Shown here: positions 47,421 through 54,702 of the stretch, piece by piece
Layout: each line of letters starts with the position of its first letter
Position numbering within the stretch: the first letter of the stretch is position 1
NCBI GenBank assembly: GCA_013821825.1
Contig: PNJK01000008.1
Coordinates: 1 to 64,000, forward strand
Direction of reading: 5' to 3'
Length of the DNA stretch: 64,000 nt
Source of the DNA: Rhodobacter sp.
GTDB taxonomy: Bacteria > Pseudomonadota > Alphaproteobacteria > Rhodobacterales > Rhodobacteraceae
Program-made: the position numbers and the translations under genes
The notes under the pieces: model-generated
What the model saw: the letters and a program-made list of their open reading frames with translations, nothing else
Told to the model about the DNA's origin: nothing
The model's database searches: none

Positions 47421-48434
47421 ATGACCGACGCGCTTTCCCGCATGCTCGCCTCGCGCGATTGGCTGATGGCCGACGGGGCCACTGGGACCAACCTGTTCAA
47501 CATGGGTCTGGAATCGGGCGAACCACCCGAGTTCTGGAACACCGACAAACCCGACAACATCCGCAAGCTTTATCGGGGCGCGGTCGAGGCAGGGTCGGAT
47601 ATCTTCCTGACAAATACCTTCGGCGGCAATGCCAGCCGGTTGAAACTGCACGGCGCGCAGGGCCGGGTGCACGAGTTGAACCGCGTCGGTGCGGCCCTTG
47701 CGCGCGAGATTGCCGATGCGGCTGGCCATCCGGTCGTGGTGGCAGGGTCGGTCGGTCCCACGGGCGAGATTTTCGAGCCGATGGGCACGCTGACCCATGC
47801 GCTTGCGGTCGAGATGTTCCACGAGCAGGCCGAGGGGCTGAAAGAAGGCGGTGCTGACGTCCTCTGGGTCGAAACGATAAGCGCGTCCGAGGAATACCGC
47901 GCCGCCGCCGAAGCTGCCGCCCTGGCCGGAATGCCCTGGTGCGGCACCATGAGCTTTGACACGGCGGGCCGGACGATGATGGGCGTCACCTCGGCCGCAA
48001 TGGCCGACATGGTGGAAAAACTGCCGAACCCGCCGATTGCCTTTGGTGCAAATTGCGGGGTCGGGGCGTCCGATCTCATGCGGACAGTGCTGGGCTTTGC
48101 CTCGACCGGGACCGAACGCCCACTGATCGCCAAGGGCAATGCAGGTATCCCGAAGTACCACGACGGGCACATCCATTACGACGGCACGCCGGAACTGATG
48201 GCGGAATATGCGGTGCTGGCGCGCGATGCCGGGGTTCGGATCATTGGCGGCTGCTGTGGCACCATGCCGGACCATCTGCGGGCGATGCGGGCAGCGCTGG
48301 AAAGCCGTCCGAAGGGCCCGCGCCCGACACTTGAGGATATCCGCGAAAAGCTGGGTGGGTTTTCATCGGCCTCGGACGGAACAGGCGACACCTCGGGCGA
48401 GCCGAAACGCGAACGGCGCGGGCGGCGCGGCTAA
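47421..48434 (+). CDS. bmt: Homocysteine S-methyltransferase (betaine-homocysteine type)
   Basis: 337-residue zinc methyltransferase that transfers a methyl group to homocysteine, making methionine. Zinc ligands are C212 (FGANCGVG) and C278-C279 (IIGGCCGT); the substrate loop ADGATGTNLFNMGL and DIFLTNTFGGN are present. ATG at 47421 with GAAGGAAG upstream fits the family. The nearby corrinoid protein and DUF1638 suggest a B12-dependent betaine or methylamine demethylation route feeding methionine. The C-terminus is basic (KRERRGRRG). Confidence 0.9.
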   Translation: MTDALSRMLASRDWLMADGATGTNLFNMGLESGEPPEFWNTDKPDNIRKLYRGAVEAGSDIFLTNTFGGNASRLKLHGAQGRVHELNRVGAALAREIADAAGHPVVVAGSVGPTGEIFEPMGTLTHALAVEMFHEQAEGLKEGGADVLWVETISASEEYRAAAEAAALAGMPWCGTMSFDTAGRTMMGVTSAAMADMVEKLPNPPIAFGANCGVGASDLMRTVLGFASTGTERPLIAKGNAGIPKYHDGHIHYDGTPELMAEYAVLARDAGVRIIGGCCGTMPDHLRAMRAALESRPKGPRPTLEDIREKLGGFSSASDGTGDTSGEPKRERRGRRG

Positions 48435-48439
48435 GGGCC

Positions 48440-48483
48440 AAATTCCTTCGAAGGAATTTGCAAATCTTTTCGAAAAGATTTGC
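48440..48483. repeat. 44-bp double-palindrome element, copy 1
   Basis: A 20-bp palindrome with arms AAATTCCTTC/GAAGGAATTT is followed directly by a 24-bp palindrome with arms GCAAATCTTTTC/GAAAAGATTTGC. It lies between the convergent ends of bmt and the radical SAM gene, so a bidirectional terminator or RNA-stabilising role is plausible. It matches the copy at 51574-51617 at 42 of 44 positions, and both differences keep pairing. Confidence 0.85.
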
Positions 48484-48495
48484 CTGGGGCCGCGC

Positions 48496-49581
48496 TCAGA
48501 ACAGCGACAACTGGTCGCCCGCCCTTGGCGGCGGGCGGAAAAGACCGGTCCGCAAGGCGGGTAGCCCGTTGCCGAGGCCAAGCCGCCTGCGCGTCAGATC
48601 GGCCCGGCGATGGATCAGGTCGGCCCAAGGGCCCTGACCGGTCATCCGCTTCCCGAACTCCGGGTCGTAATCCCGTCCGCCATGCAATTCCCGCACCCTG
48701 CCCATCACGCGGGCGGCGCGGTCGGGGAAATGCGATTCGATCCAGCTGCGGAACAGATCGGCCACTTCCAGCGGCAGGCGCAGCGGGATGGAGTTTGCGT
48801 AGGTGGCGCCGGCTTCGGCCCCGGCCTGCATGACGGCCTCCAACTCGTGATCTGTCAGCGCCGGGATCAACGGAGAGACCTGCACCCGAACCGGAATGCC
48901 CGCGGATGTCAGCGCCCGAATCATTGCCAGCCTGCGGCGGGGGGAGGGCGCACGTGGCTCCATCTGGCGGGCCAGCTTTTCGTCCAGAGTGGTGATAGAG
49001 ATCGACACGGCGGCCAGCCCTTCGGCTGCCATGGGAGCGATCAGATCGATGTCGCGTTCGATGGTGGTGCCGCGCGTGGTGATCCAGACCGGGTGGTGGA
49101 AGTCGGCAAGAACCGCCAGAATCTGCGGCATAAGGCCATGTTCCCGTTCGATCGGCTGGTAGGGGTCGGTGTTGGTGCCGATGGCGATGGGGGCAACTGT
49201 ATAGGCCGGGCGACGAAGTTCGGTGGCCAATACCCTGGCGATGCCGGGGCGGGCGATGAGGCGGGTTTCGAAGTCCAGGCCCGGCGAGAGGTTCAGGAAG
49301 GCGTGGCTGGGCCGGGCATAGCAATAGACGCAACCGTGTTCGCAGCCCCGGTACGGATTGATCGACCTGTCGAAGGGTAAGTCGGGCGACCGGTTGTAGG
49401 TGATGGCTGATCGTGGGCGCTCCAGCCTTGTCTCGGTCCGGAGCAGGTGCTCCTCTTCGGGCAGATCCCAGCCGTCGTCATAGGCCTGGTGATCGCAGGC
49501 CTCGAACCGCCCGGCGCGGTTGCTGTCAGCCCCACGCCCACGCAGCCGTTGACCCGGCAGGATGCTGTCACCTTCGCCCAT
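48496..49581 (-). CDS. PA0069/SplB-like radical SAM protein
   Basis: 361-residue iron-sulfur SAM-radical enzyme. The cluster motif is C80-x3-C84-x2-C87 (YRGCEHGCVYCYARPSH), followed by GTNTDPYQPIE and a TIM-barrel with ISITTLDEKLARQMEPRAPSP. This group is related to spore photoproduct lyase but occurs in non-sporulating bacteria; the lesion or substrate is not established. A LexA-type box lies 13 bases upstream of the ATG, which suggests a DNA-damage link. It interrupts the bmt/corrinoid group on the opposite strand. Confidence 0.88.
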   Translation of the reverse strand: MGEGDSILPGQRLRGRGADSNRAGRFEACDHQAYDDGWDLPEEEHLLRTETRLERPRSAITYNRSPDLPFDRSINPYRGCEHGCVYCYARPSHAFLNLSPGLDFETRLIARPGIARVLATELRRPAYTVAPIAIGTNTDPYQPIEREHGLMPQILAVLADFHHPVWITTRGTTIERDIDLIAPMAAEGLAAVSISITTLDEKLARQMEPRAPSPRRRLAMIRALTSAGIPVRVQVSPLIPALTDHELEAVMQAGAEAGATYANSIPLRLPLEVADLFRSWIESHFPDRAARVMGRVRELHGGRDYDPEFGKRMTGQGPWADLIHRRADLTRRRLGLGNGLPALRTGLFRPPPRAGDQLSLF

Positions 49582-49593
49582 GTTGGAAATCTA

Positions 49594-49608
49594 GAACAAG
49601 ACGTGAAC
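49594..49608 (-). promoter_or_regulatory. LexA-type SOS box before the radical SAM gene
   Basis: On the minus strand the site reads GTTC-N7-GTTC, the direct-repeat SOS box used by LexA in many alphaproteobacteria. It lies 13-27 bases upstream of the radical SAM ATG, where it would block the promoter. Rhodobacter LexA has been reported to prefer GTTC-N7-GATC, so the match is to the general alphaproteobacterial form. Confidence 0.5.
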
Positions 49609-49737
49609 GATCGCCACAACTTTTCCGGCCGCGACGGCTTTCTGTCGGCTTTCATCCGGTGTATGTCGCTTGCCGAATAGTGGGTCGGTCGCTTTGGGAC
49701 CATTCACGACACAGGAATTTCCGCTTGGAGCGCCAAC

Positions 49738-50436
49738 ATGGCCGATGAAGACGACATCATCCTGTCCGAACTGTCCGACGACGAGCTTGTCCTGCAGATG
49801 CATGACGACCTTTATGACGGTCTGAAGGAAGAGATCGAGGAAGGTGTCAACATCCTGATCGCGCGGGGCTGGACGCCCTATGACGTCCTGACCAAGGCGC
49901 TGGTCGCCGGGATGACGATTGTCGGCGCCGACTTCCGCGACGGGATCCTGTTCGTGCCCGAAGTGCTGCTGGCCGCCAACGCCATGAAAGCCGGGATGTT
50001 CATCCTGAAGCCGCTGCTGGTGGAAACCGGCGCGCCGCGGATGGGCAAGATGGTGATCGGCACGGTGAAGGGCGACATCCACGACATCGGCAAGAACCTT
50101 GTCGCGATGATGATGGAAGGTGCCGGGTTCGAGGTTATCGACCTTGGCATCAACAACGCGGTCGAGAAGTACTTGGACGCGCTGGAAAAAGAGCAGCCCG
50201 ATATCCTTGGCATGTCTGCACTGCTGACCACGACAATGCCCTACATGAAGGTCGTGATCGACACGATGAAGGAAAAGGGCATGCGCGAGGACTATATCGT
50301 GCTGGTTGGCGGCGCTCCGCTGAACGAGGAGTTTGGTCGCGCCATCGGTGCCGACGCCTATTGCCGCGATGCTGCCGTAGCGGTGGAAACCGCCAAGCAG
50401 TTCGTCGCGCGCAAGCACAACCAGATCGGGTCCTGA
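49738..50436 (+). CDS. Corrinoid (B12-binding) methyltransferase protein
   Basis: 232-residue methyl-carrier protein of the MtbC/MtmC/MetH type. An N-terminal helical cap (LSDDELVLQMHDDLYDGLKEEIEEGVNILIARG) is followed by the B12-binding Rossmann domain with the cobalt-ligand motif D113-I-H115-D-I-G118 and GFEVIDLGINNAVEKYLDAL. It should carry a methyl group between a substrate methyltransferase and the homocysteine or folate acceptor. Followed by a small membrane gene and a DUF1638 gene. Partner methyltransferase is not in the window unless it is Bmt itself. Confidence 0.93.
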   Translation: MADEDDIILSELSDDELVLQMHDDLYDGLKEEIEEGVNILIARGWTPYDVLTKALVAGMTIVGADFRDGILFVPEVLLAANAMKAGMFILKPLLVETGAPRMGKMVIGTVKGDIHDIGKNLVAMMMEGAGFEVIDLGINNAVEKYLDALEKEQPDILGMSALLTTTMPYMKVVIDTMKEKGMREDYIVLVGGAPLNEEFGRAIGADAYCRDAAVAVETAKQFVARKHNQIGS

Positions 50437-50517
50437 CCCATCGCACAGCTCTGTGATCCCGGACGGGCTTGCGAAAGGCCGGTACGGGGCGCAGATTGGT
50501 CGTCAGGGGGGCACAAC

Positions 50518-50676
50518 ATGCCGCTGACGCATTTTCTTGGACTACTTGCGCTGGTTATCCTGTCTGCGGGGCTGACGCTTGCACTGGCCTTTTGGTCGGG
50601 GATGCCGCTTGCGGCCGTGGCCTTCGCGGCGCTGTCAGCCAGCCTGATCCTGACCTGGTCCCGCGTCGGCCGATAG
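50518..50676 (+). CDS. 52-residue two-helix membrane protein
   Basis: ATG at 50518 after the strong ribosome-binding site CAGGGGGG. The product MPLTHFLGLLALVILSAGLT then LALAFWSGMPLAAVAFAALS and ASLILTWSRVGR has two membrane helices separated by a short turn, with a basic C-terminus. Codon third positions are GC-rich as in neighbours. It lies between the corrinoid protein (81 bases upstream) and the DUF1638 gene (25 bases downstream) on the same strand. I do not recognise a family. Confidence 0.65.
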   Translation: MPLTHFLGLLALVILSAGLTLALAFWSGMPLAAVAFAALSASLILTWSRVGR

Positions 50677-50701
50677 CGCCCATTGGCCCGAGGGGGGCGG
50701 C

Positions 50702-51337
50702 ATGGATGATCTAGCTTTGACTGAAGCCGGTCTTGCGCCGACACGATCCGGGAAGGTCTTGCTGATCGCCTGCGGGGCACTTGCGCATGAAATCCTTGCG
50801 CTGAAGGCCGCCAACAGCTGGACCCATCTGGACCTGCAATGCCTGCCCGCAAAGCTGCACCTTTGGCCTGACAGGATCATCCCAGCCGTAGCCGAAGCAG
50901 TCGAGGATGCGCGTGGGCGCTATGCATCAATCTTCGTCGTCTATGCGGACTGCGGCACTGGCGGTCAATTGCTCGAAAAGTGCAAGGAACTGGGCGTCGA
51001 GATGGTCGAAGGCCCACACTGTTATTCGTTTTTTGAAGGCAATGCCGCATTTGCCGCAAAGGCCGATACCGAATTCACTGCCTTTTACCTAACCGATTTC
51101 CTGGTTCGGCAGTTCGACGCCTTCGTCTGGAAGCCGATGGGTCTGGACCGCCATCCAGAGCTGCGGGACATGTATTTCGGCAATTACACCAAGCTGGTCT
51201 ATCAGGCCCAGGTCGAAGATCCGGCGCTGGACGTCAAGGCCCGGGACTGTGCGGCGCGCCTGGGACTTGCTTATGAGCGGCGGTCTACTGGCTATGGCGA
51301 TCTGGCGAGCACGCTTCAGCGCGTTGCCGCGCGGTAA
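50702..51337 (+). CDS. DUF1638 domain protein
   Basis: 211 residues. Segments VLLIACGALAHEILALKAAN, LDLQCLPAKLHLWPDRIIPAVAEAV and FVVYADCGTGGQL with EMVEGPHCYSFFEGN are the DUF1638 pattern, with several conserved cysteines and histidines that could bind metal. Genes of this family accompany corrinoid proteins and methylamine-type methyltransferases, so a role in the B12 methyl-transfer pathway is likely, but the reaction is unknown. Its 3' end overlaps the convergent RHH gene by 22 bases. Confidence 0.87.
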   Translation: MDDLALTEAGLAPTRSGKVLLIACGALAHEILALKAANSWTHLDLQCLPAKLHLWPDRIIPAVAEAVEDARGRYASIFVVYADCGTGGQLLEKCKELGVEMVEGPHCYSFFEGNAAFAAKADTEFTAFYLTDFLVRQFDAFVWKPMGLDRHPELRDMYFGNYTKLVYQAQVEDPALDVKARDCAARLGLAYERRSTGYGDLASTLQRVAAR

Positions 51338-51540
51338 TGCGCAAGCACGAACAGCCGGATTGCCGAGGCAAGGCCCTCGTCGCCGGTGCGCGCGTCGTCG
51401 ACCTCGGCCGCAAGCTGGTTGAGCGGCATGCCTTTTTCCAGCGCGATATCACGGAAAGCGTCCCAGAATGCCGCCTCCAGCGAAACGCTGGTGCGATGAC
51501 CGTGCAAGGTCAGTGATCGTTTGACAGGGCGGGCGGTCAT
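51316..51540 (-). CDS. Ribbon-helix-helix domain protein
   Basis: 74 residues: MTARPVKRSLTLHGHRTSVS then LEAAFWDAFRDIALEKGMPL and a DEGLASAIRLFVLAHYR tail, the pattern of small RHH_4-type proteins. It could bind DNA, though many members lack known targets. The start at 51540 is chosen because longer reading frames run through the palindromic repeat upstream. It overlaps the DUF1638 gene end in convergent orientation. Confidence 0.8.
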   Translation of the reverse strand: MTARPVKRSLTLHGHRTSVSLEAAFWDAFRDIALEKGMPLNQLAAEVDDARTGDEGLASAIRLFVLAHYRAATR

Positions 51541-51573
51541 TGTGGAGGAATAGCGCAATGGTTGGCCGGGGAC

Positions 51574-51617
51574 AAAATCCTTCGAAGGATTTTGCAAATC
51601 TTTTCGAAAAGATTTGC
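51574..51617. repeat. 44-bp double-palindrome element, copy 2
   Basis: Arms AAAATCCTTC/GAAGGATTTT (51574-51593) then GCAAATCTTTTC/GAAAAGATTTGC (51594-51617). It lies between the RHH gene start and the stop of the next minus-strand gene. Compared with copy 1, T to A at position 4 and A to T at position 17 are compensatory, which indicates selection on a folded RNA or DNA cruciform form. Confidence 0.85.
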
Positions 51618-51631
51618 CGCAGCCTCTGGGG

Positions 51632-51862
51632 TCACTGCAGAAGATAGACCGGTTCGCGGTTGCAGAACACGATGAATTGGCCGGCGTTTTCGACAACCCG
51701 GAACCCGCGGCGGCGGATTTCGAAAAGGAACCTGTCGCGTCCGATCAGGCGTTCGACGTCCGTTACCTTGCGCCGGACGGTGCCACCTTCGGCGGCACTT
51801 CTGGCCGAGAAGATATGAACGATCCAGCGTTCGGGCGAAATGGTGTCTGGCAAATCCTTCAT
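51632..51862 (-). CDS. Conserved hypothetical 76-residue protein
   Basis: MKDLPDTISPERWIVHIFSA, then GGTVRRKVTDVERLIGRDRF and LFEIRRRGFRVVENAGQFIV. Compact basic/aromatic protein with no membrane segment. I recall similar short proteins next to fumC in Rhodobacteraceae, sometimes misnamed phosphoribosylanthranilate isomerase; I would not transfer that name. GGAGGTGCC precedes the ATG, a strong ribosome-binding site, which supports a real gene. Confidence 0.7.
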   Translation of the reverse strand: MKDLPDTISPERWIVHIFSARSAAEGGTVRRKVTDVERLIGRDRFLFEIRRRGFRVVENAGQFIVFCNREPVYLLQ

Positions 51863-51909
51863 TAGGCACCTCCTGCCGTAGAGGCTTCCACAGTGCGGTT
51901 AAGGCGCCC

Positions 51910-52089
51910 TTAATCCGTTTCGCGCTTGTGCCCGTCCAGATCCTGCTTTGCCTTTTCGGCCCGAGCCGCCGACAGCGCACGCTCGGCCTTGGTCTGGCCG
52001 AACCTGGCAGCGTTCGCGTCCGCTTGTATGCGGGCGGCCTTGCGGGCCGCCTGCTTCTTCGCGCTGCGCAGATTGATGATTTCGGCCAT
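51910..52089 (-). CDS. DUF4169 family small basic protein
   Basis: 59 residues: MAEIINLRSAKKQAARKAAR then IQADANAARFGQTKAERALS and AARAEKAKQDLDGHKRETD, a single charged helix typical of DUF4169. GGAAGGCTC precedes the ATG. The gene lies 12 bases after fumC on the same strand, so probably co-transcribed. Function unknown. Confidence 0.85.
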   Translation of the reverse strand: MAEIINLRSAKKQAARKAARIQADANAARFGQTKAERALSAARAEKAKQDLDGHKRETD

Positions 52090-52101
52090 GAGCCTTCCGC
52101 C

Positions 52102-53508
52102 TCAGCCTTTGGGGCCGATCATGTCTTCCGGCCGAACCACGCGGTCGAAAGTCTCGCCGTCGACATAGCCCAGCGCAATCGCCTCTTCGCGCAGGGTGGT
52201 GCCGTTCTTGTGCGCGGTCTTGGCGACCTTGGTTGCTGCATCGTAGCCGATGGTCGGCGCCAGCGCGGTGACCAGCATCAGGCTTTCCCTCATCAGCTGG
52301 TCGATCCGGCCGACGTTCGCCTGCGTGCCGACCACCATGTTGTCAGTGAAGGACCCTGCCGCGTCGCCCAGAAGCTGCATGGATTGCAGCACGTTATAGG
52401 ACATCATCGGATTGTAGACGTTCAGTTCGAAGTGTCCTTGCGACCCGGCGAAACCGACGGCCGCGTCATTGCCCATCACCTGGGCGCAGACCATGGTCAG
52501 TGCTTCGGCCTGCGTCGGGTTGACCTTGCCCGGCATGATAGACGATCCGGGTTCGTTTTCCGGCAGAATCAGCTCGCCCAGACCGGAGCGGGGGCCGGAA
52601 CCGAGAAGCCGCAGGTCGTTGGCAATCTTGAAGAGGCTGGCTGCGACGGTCTTCAGCGCGCCCGAGAACATGACCATGGCGTCATGTGCCGCCAGTGCCT
52701 CGAACTTGTTTGGAGCGGTGACGAAGGGCAGGTTGGTGATCTTTGCGATTTCGGCCGCGACGCGGGTATCCCAGCCGACCCGGGTATTCAGGCCGGTGCC
52801 GACGGCGGTGCCGCCCTGCGCCAGTTCATAGATGTCGGGCAGGCACATCTTCACCCGGGCGATGCCCTTGTCGACCTGGGTCGCATAGCCCGAGAACTCT
52901 TGCCCCAGGGTCAGGGGGGTGGCGTCCTGGGTATGGGTGCGGCCGATCTTGATGATGTCGTTGAATTCGGCCGACTTGGCCCAAAGCGCCTTGCTGAGCT
53001 TTTCCAGACCGGGGATCAGCACATCGCGCGCCATCATGCCGATGGCCACATGCATCGCGGTCGGGAAGGTGTCGTTCGACGATTGGCTCATGTTCACATG
53101 GTCGTTCGGGTGGACCGGCTTCTTCGATCCCATCTCGCCGCCCATCATCTGGATGGCACGGTTCGAGATCACCTCGTTCGCGTTCATGTTGGACTGGGTG
53201 CCGGAGCCGGTCTGCCAGACCACCAGCGGGAAGTTGTCGTCGAACTTGCCGTCGATCACTTCGGTCGCGGCCGCTGCAATCGCCTGTCCAAGCTCTGCCG
53301 GGATGTCGCCCTGCGCGATGTTGACCAGCGCACAGGCCTTCTTGATCACCCCAAGGGCCCGGATGATCGCCACTGGCTGACGTTCCCAGCCAATCGGAAA
53401 GTTGATGATCGAGCGTTGGGTCTGTGCGCCCCAGAACTTGTCGGCGGGCACCTCAAGCGGGCCAAAGCTGTCGGTTTCGGTGCGGGTTGCCGAACGGGTC
53501 GCGGTCAT
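52102..53508 (-). CDS. fumC: Class II fumarate hydratase
   Basis: 468-residue TCA-cycle enzyme (fumarate to malate), iron-independent. The N-terminal [24 protein letters not shown], the active-site [19 protein letters not shown] and the signature [16 protein letters not shown] are present. Two adjacent ATGs exist; AGGAGG is 6 bases from the second (53508) and only 3 from the first (53511), so the second is preferred. DUF4169 follows. Confidence 0.97.
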   Translation of the reverse strand: MTATRSATRTETDSFGPLEVPADKFWGAQTQRSIINFPIGWERQPVAIIRALGVIKKACALVNIAQGDIPAELGQAIAAAATEVIDGKFDDNFPLVVWQTGSGTQSNMNANEVISNRAIQMMGGEMGSKKPVHPNDHVNMSQSSNDTFPTAMHVAIGMMARDVLIPGLEKLSKALWAKSAEFNDIIKIGRTHTQDATPLTLGQEFSGYATQVDKGIARVKMCLPDIYELAQGGTAVGTGLNTRVGWDTRVAAEIAKITNLPFVTAPNKFEALAAHDAMVMFSGALKTVAASLFKIANDLRLLGSGPRSGLGELILPENEPGSSIMPGKVNPTQAEALTMVCAQVMGNDAAVGFAGSQGHFELNVYNPMMSYNVLQSMQLLGDAAGSFTDNMVVGTQANVGRIDQLMRESLMLVTALAPTIGYDAATKVAKTAHKNGTTLREEAIALGYVDGETFDRVVRPEDMIGPKG

Positions 53509-53597
53509 CATGAGCCTCCTCGATGCTTTCGCTGCCCCTTAGCGCCGCGGGGCCGCGAAATCAATTGGCATACCGTCGCATACCGGAAACGGCGAGG

Positions 53598-54152
53598 TCA
53601 GACGCGATAGAACCGGTAGACCCGCGCCGGGGGAAGGTTCAGCCAGACCTTGCGGCCAGGTTCGACGCGCAGGCCAAGCTTTTCAAGGCTTTCCGGCGGC
53701 ACCGGAGGCTTCGGGCCATAGGTGAACTGGATATAGGGTGCGCCAGGTGCCAGAACCCGGAAGGCGGCGCCGACGATCGCCTCGCGCACCGGCGCCGGCA
53801 TCGACAAGAGCGGCAGTCCCGAGACGACGGCCCCGACGCCCGGCGCCACCACCTCATCTGCGCGGTCTGCGCCCATGTGGTGTACCGCCACGCCTGGAAA
53901 CTGCGCCCTCAGATGCCCGACGAAATCGGCGTCGAGTTCGAAGAGCGACAGATTTTCAGGGGCAACCCCCGCGCCAAGGATCGCCCGGGTCAGGCATCCG
54001 GTGCCGGGACCGAATTCCACCACGCGGCCGGTCTGGGGGCCAAGCCCTTCGGCCATTGCCTGCGCCAGAAAGCGAGACGAGGGCGAGATGGCCGAAACCT
54101 GCTTGGGGTTCCGCATCAGCCTGCGGCGGAACAGGGCCAGATCGCCGCTCAA
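53598..54152 (-). CDS. SAM-dependent methyltransferase, PmtA-like
   Basis: 184-residue class-I methyltransferase. SAM loop VVEFGPGTGCLTRAILGAG, and an N-terminal LFRRRLMRNPKQVSAISPSSRFLAQAM as in rhizobial phospholipid N-methyltransferases, which make phosphatidylcholine from phosphatidylethanolamine. Function is thus probable membrane-lipid methylation but not proven. It begins with TTG (54152) 3 bases after the sspB stop, with AAGGG upstream; an internal ATG at 54116 is the alternative. Confidence 0.75.
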   Translation of the reverse strand: MSGDLALFRRRLMRNPKQVSAISPSSRFLAQAMAEGLGPQTGRVVEFGPGTGCLTRAILGAGVAPENLSLFELDADFVGHLRAQFPGVAVHHMGADRADEVVAPGVGAVVSGLPLLSMPAPVREAIVGAAFRVLAPGAPYIQFTYGPKPPVPPESLEKLGLRVEPGRKVWLNLPPARVYRFYRV

Positions 54153-54155
54153 CGC

Positions 54156-54617
54156 TCAGCCCTTGCGGAACTGGTCAAGGGACACGACCTGTGCTTCCTG
54201 ACGGACGGGGTCTTCCTCGACTTCGATTTCGTCTTCCTCTTCCTCGTCATCATCCTCATCCGTCGACTGGGTTTCAAACCGGAGGCCAAATTCCACCGAA
54301 GGGTCGACAAAGGTGCGGACCGCATCAAAGGGAATAAGCATCGGCTCGGGGTTGTTGCCGAAGTTGAGGGTGATGCCAAAGTTGTCATCGGTCACAGTCA
54401 GGTTTTCAAACCAGTGCTGAATGACCACCGTCATTTCGGTCGGATAGCGTTCGCGCAGCCAGTCAGCCAATTCGACACCCGGATAGGTGGTATCGAAGGT
54501 GATGAAGAAATGGTGCGCGCCGGGCAGGCCATTTCGGGCAACGTCGGCCAGAACGTCCTGAATCAGCCCGCGCATCGCGCGGTGCATGAGGGTGCCGTAG
54601 TCGATGGAACGCGCCAT
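54156..54617 (-). CDS. sspB: ClpXP adaptor SspB (alpha type)
   Basis: 153 residues. The substrate-binding domain MARSIDYGTLMHRAMRGLIQ to about residue 115 (HHFFITFDTTYPGV, MTVVIQHWFENL, FGITLNFGN) is followed by a very acidic linker (DEDDDEEEEDEIEVEED) and a C-terminal ClpX-binding tail VVSLDQFRKG. SspB brings ssrA-tagged proteins to ClpXP; the tag-encoding ssrA gene is 3 kb away. ATG at 54617 follows GGAAAGG; longer frames are unlikely. Confidence 0.93.
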   Translation of the reverse strand: MARSIDYGTLMHRAMRGLIQDVLADVARNGLPGAHHFFITFDTTYPGVELADWLRERYPTEMTVVIQHWFENLTVTDDNFGITLNFGNNPEPMLIPFDAVRTFVDPSVEFGLRFETQSTDEDDDEEEEDEIEVEEDPVRQEAQVVSLDQFRKG

Positions 54618-54702
54618 CAAGTGCCCTTTCCTAAGTATCCCCACCATAGGGGGGATTCGGGGGCCAAGGGAAGGGGCGGCGGTCCGAAAGTCGCACGCGT
54701 TG

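Noticed and set aside
51928-53610. A 560-codon open frame opposite fumC
   Set aside because: fumC is complete and diagnostic on the other strand; the frame has no recognisable domain.
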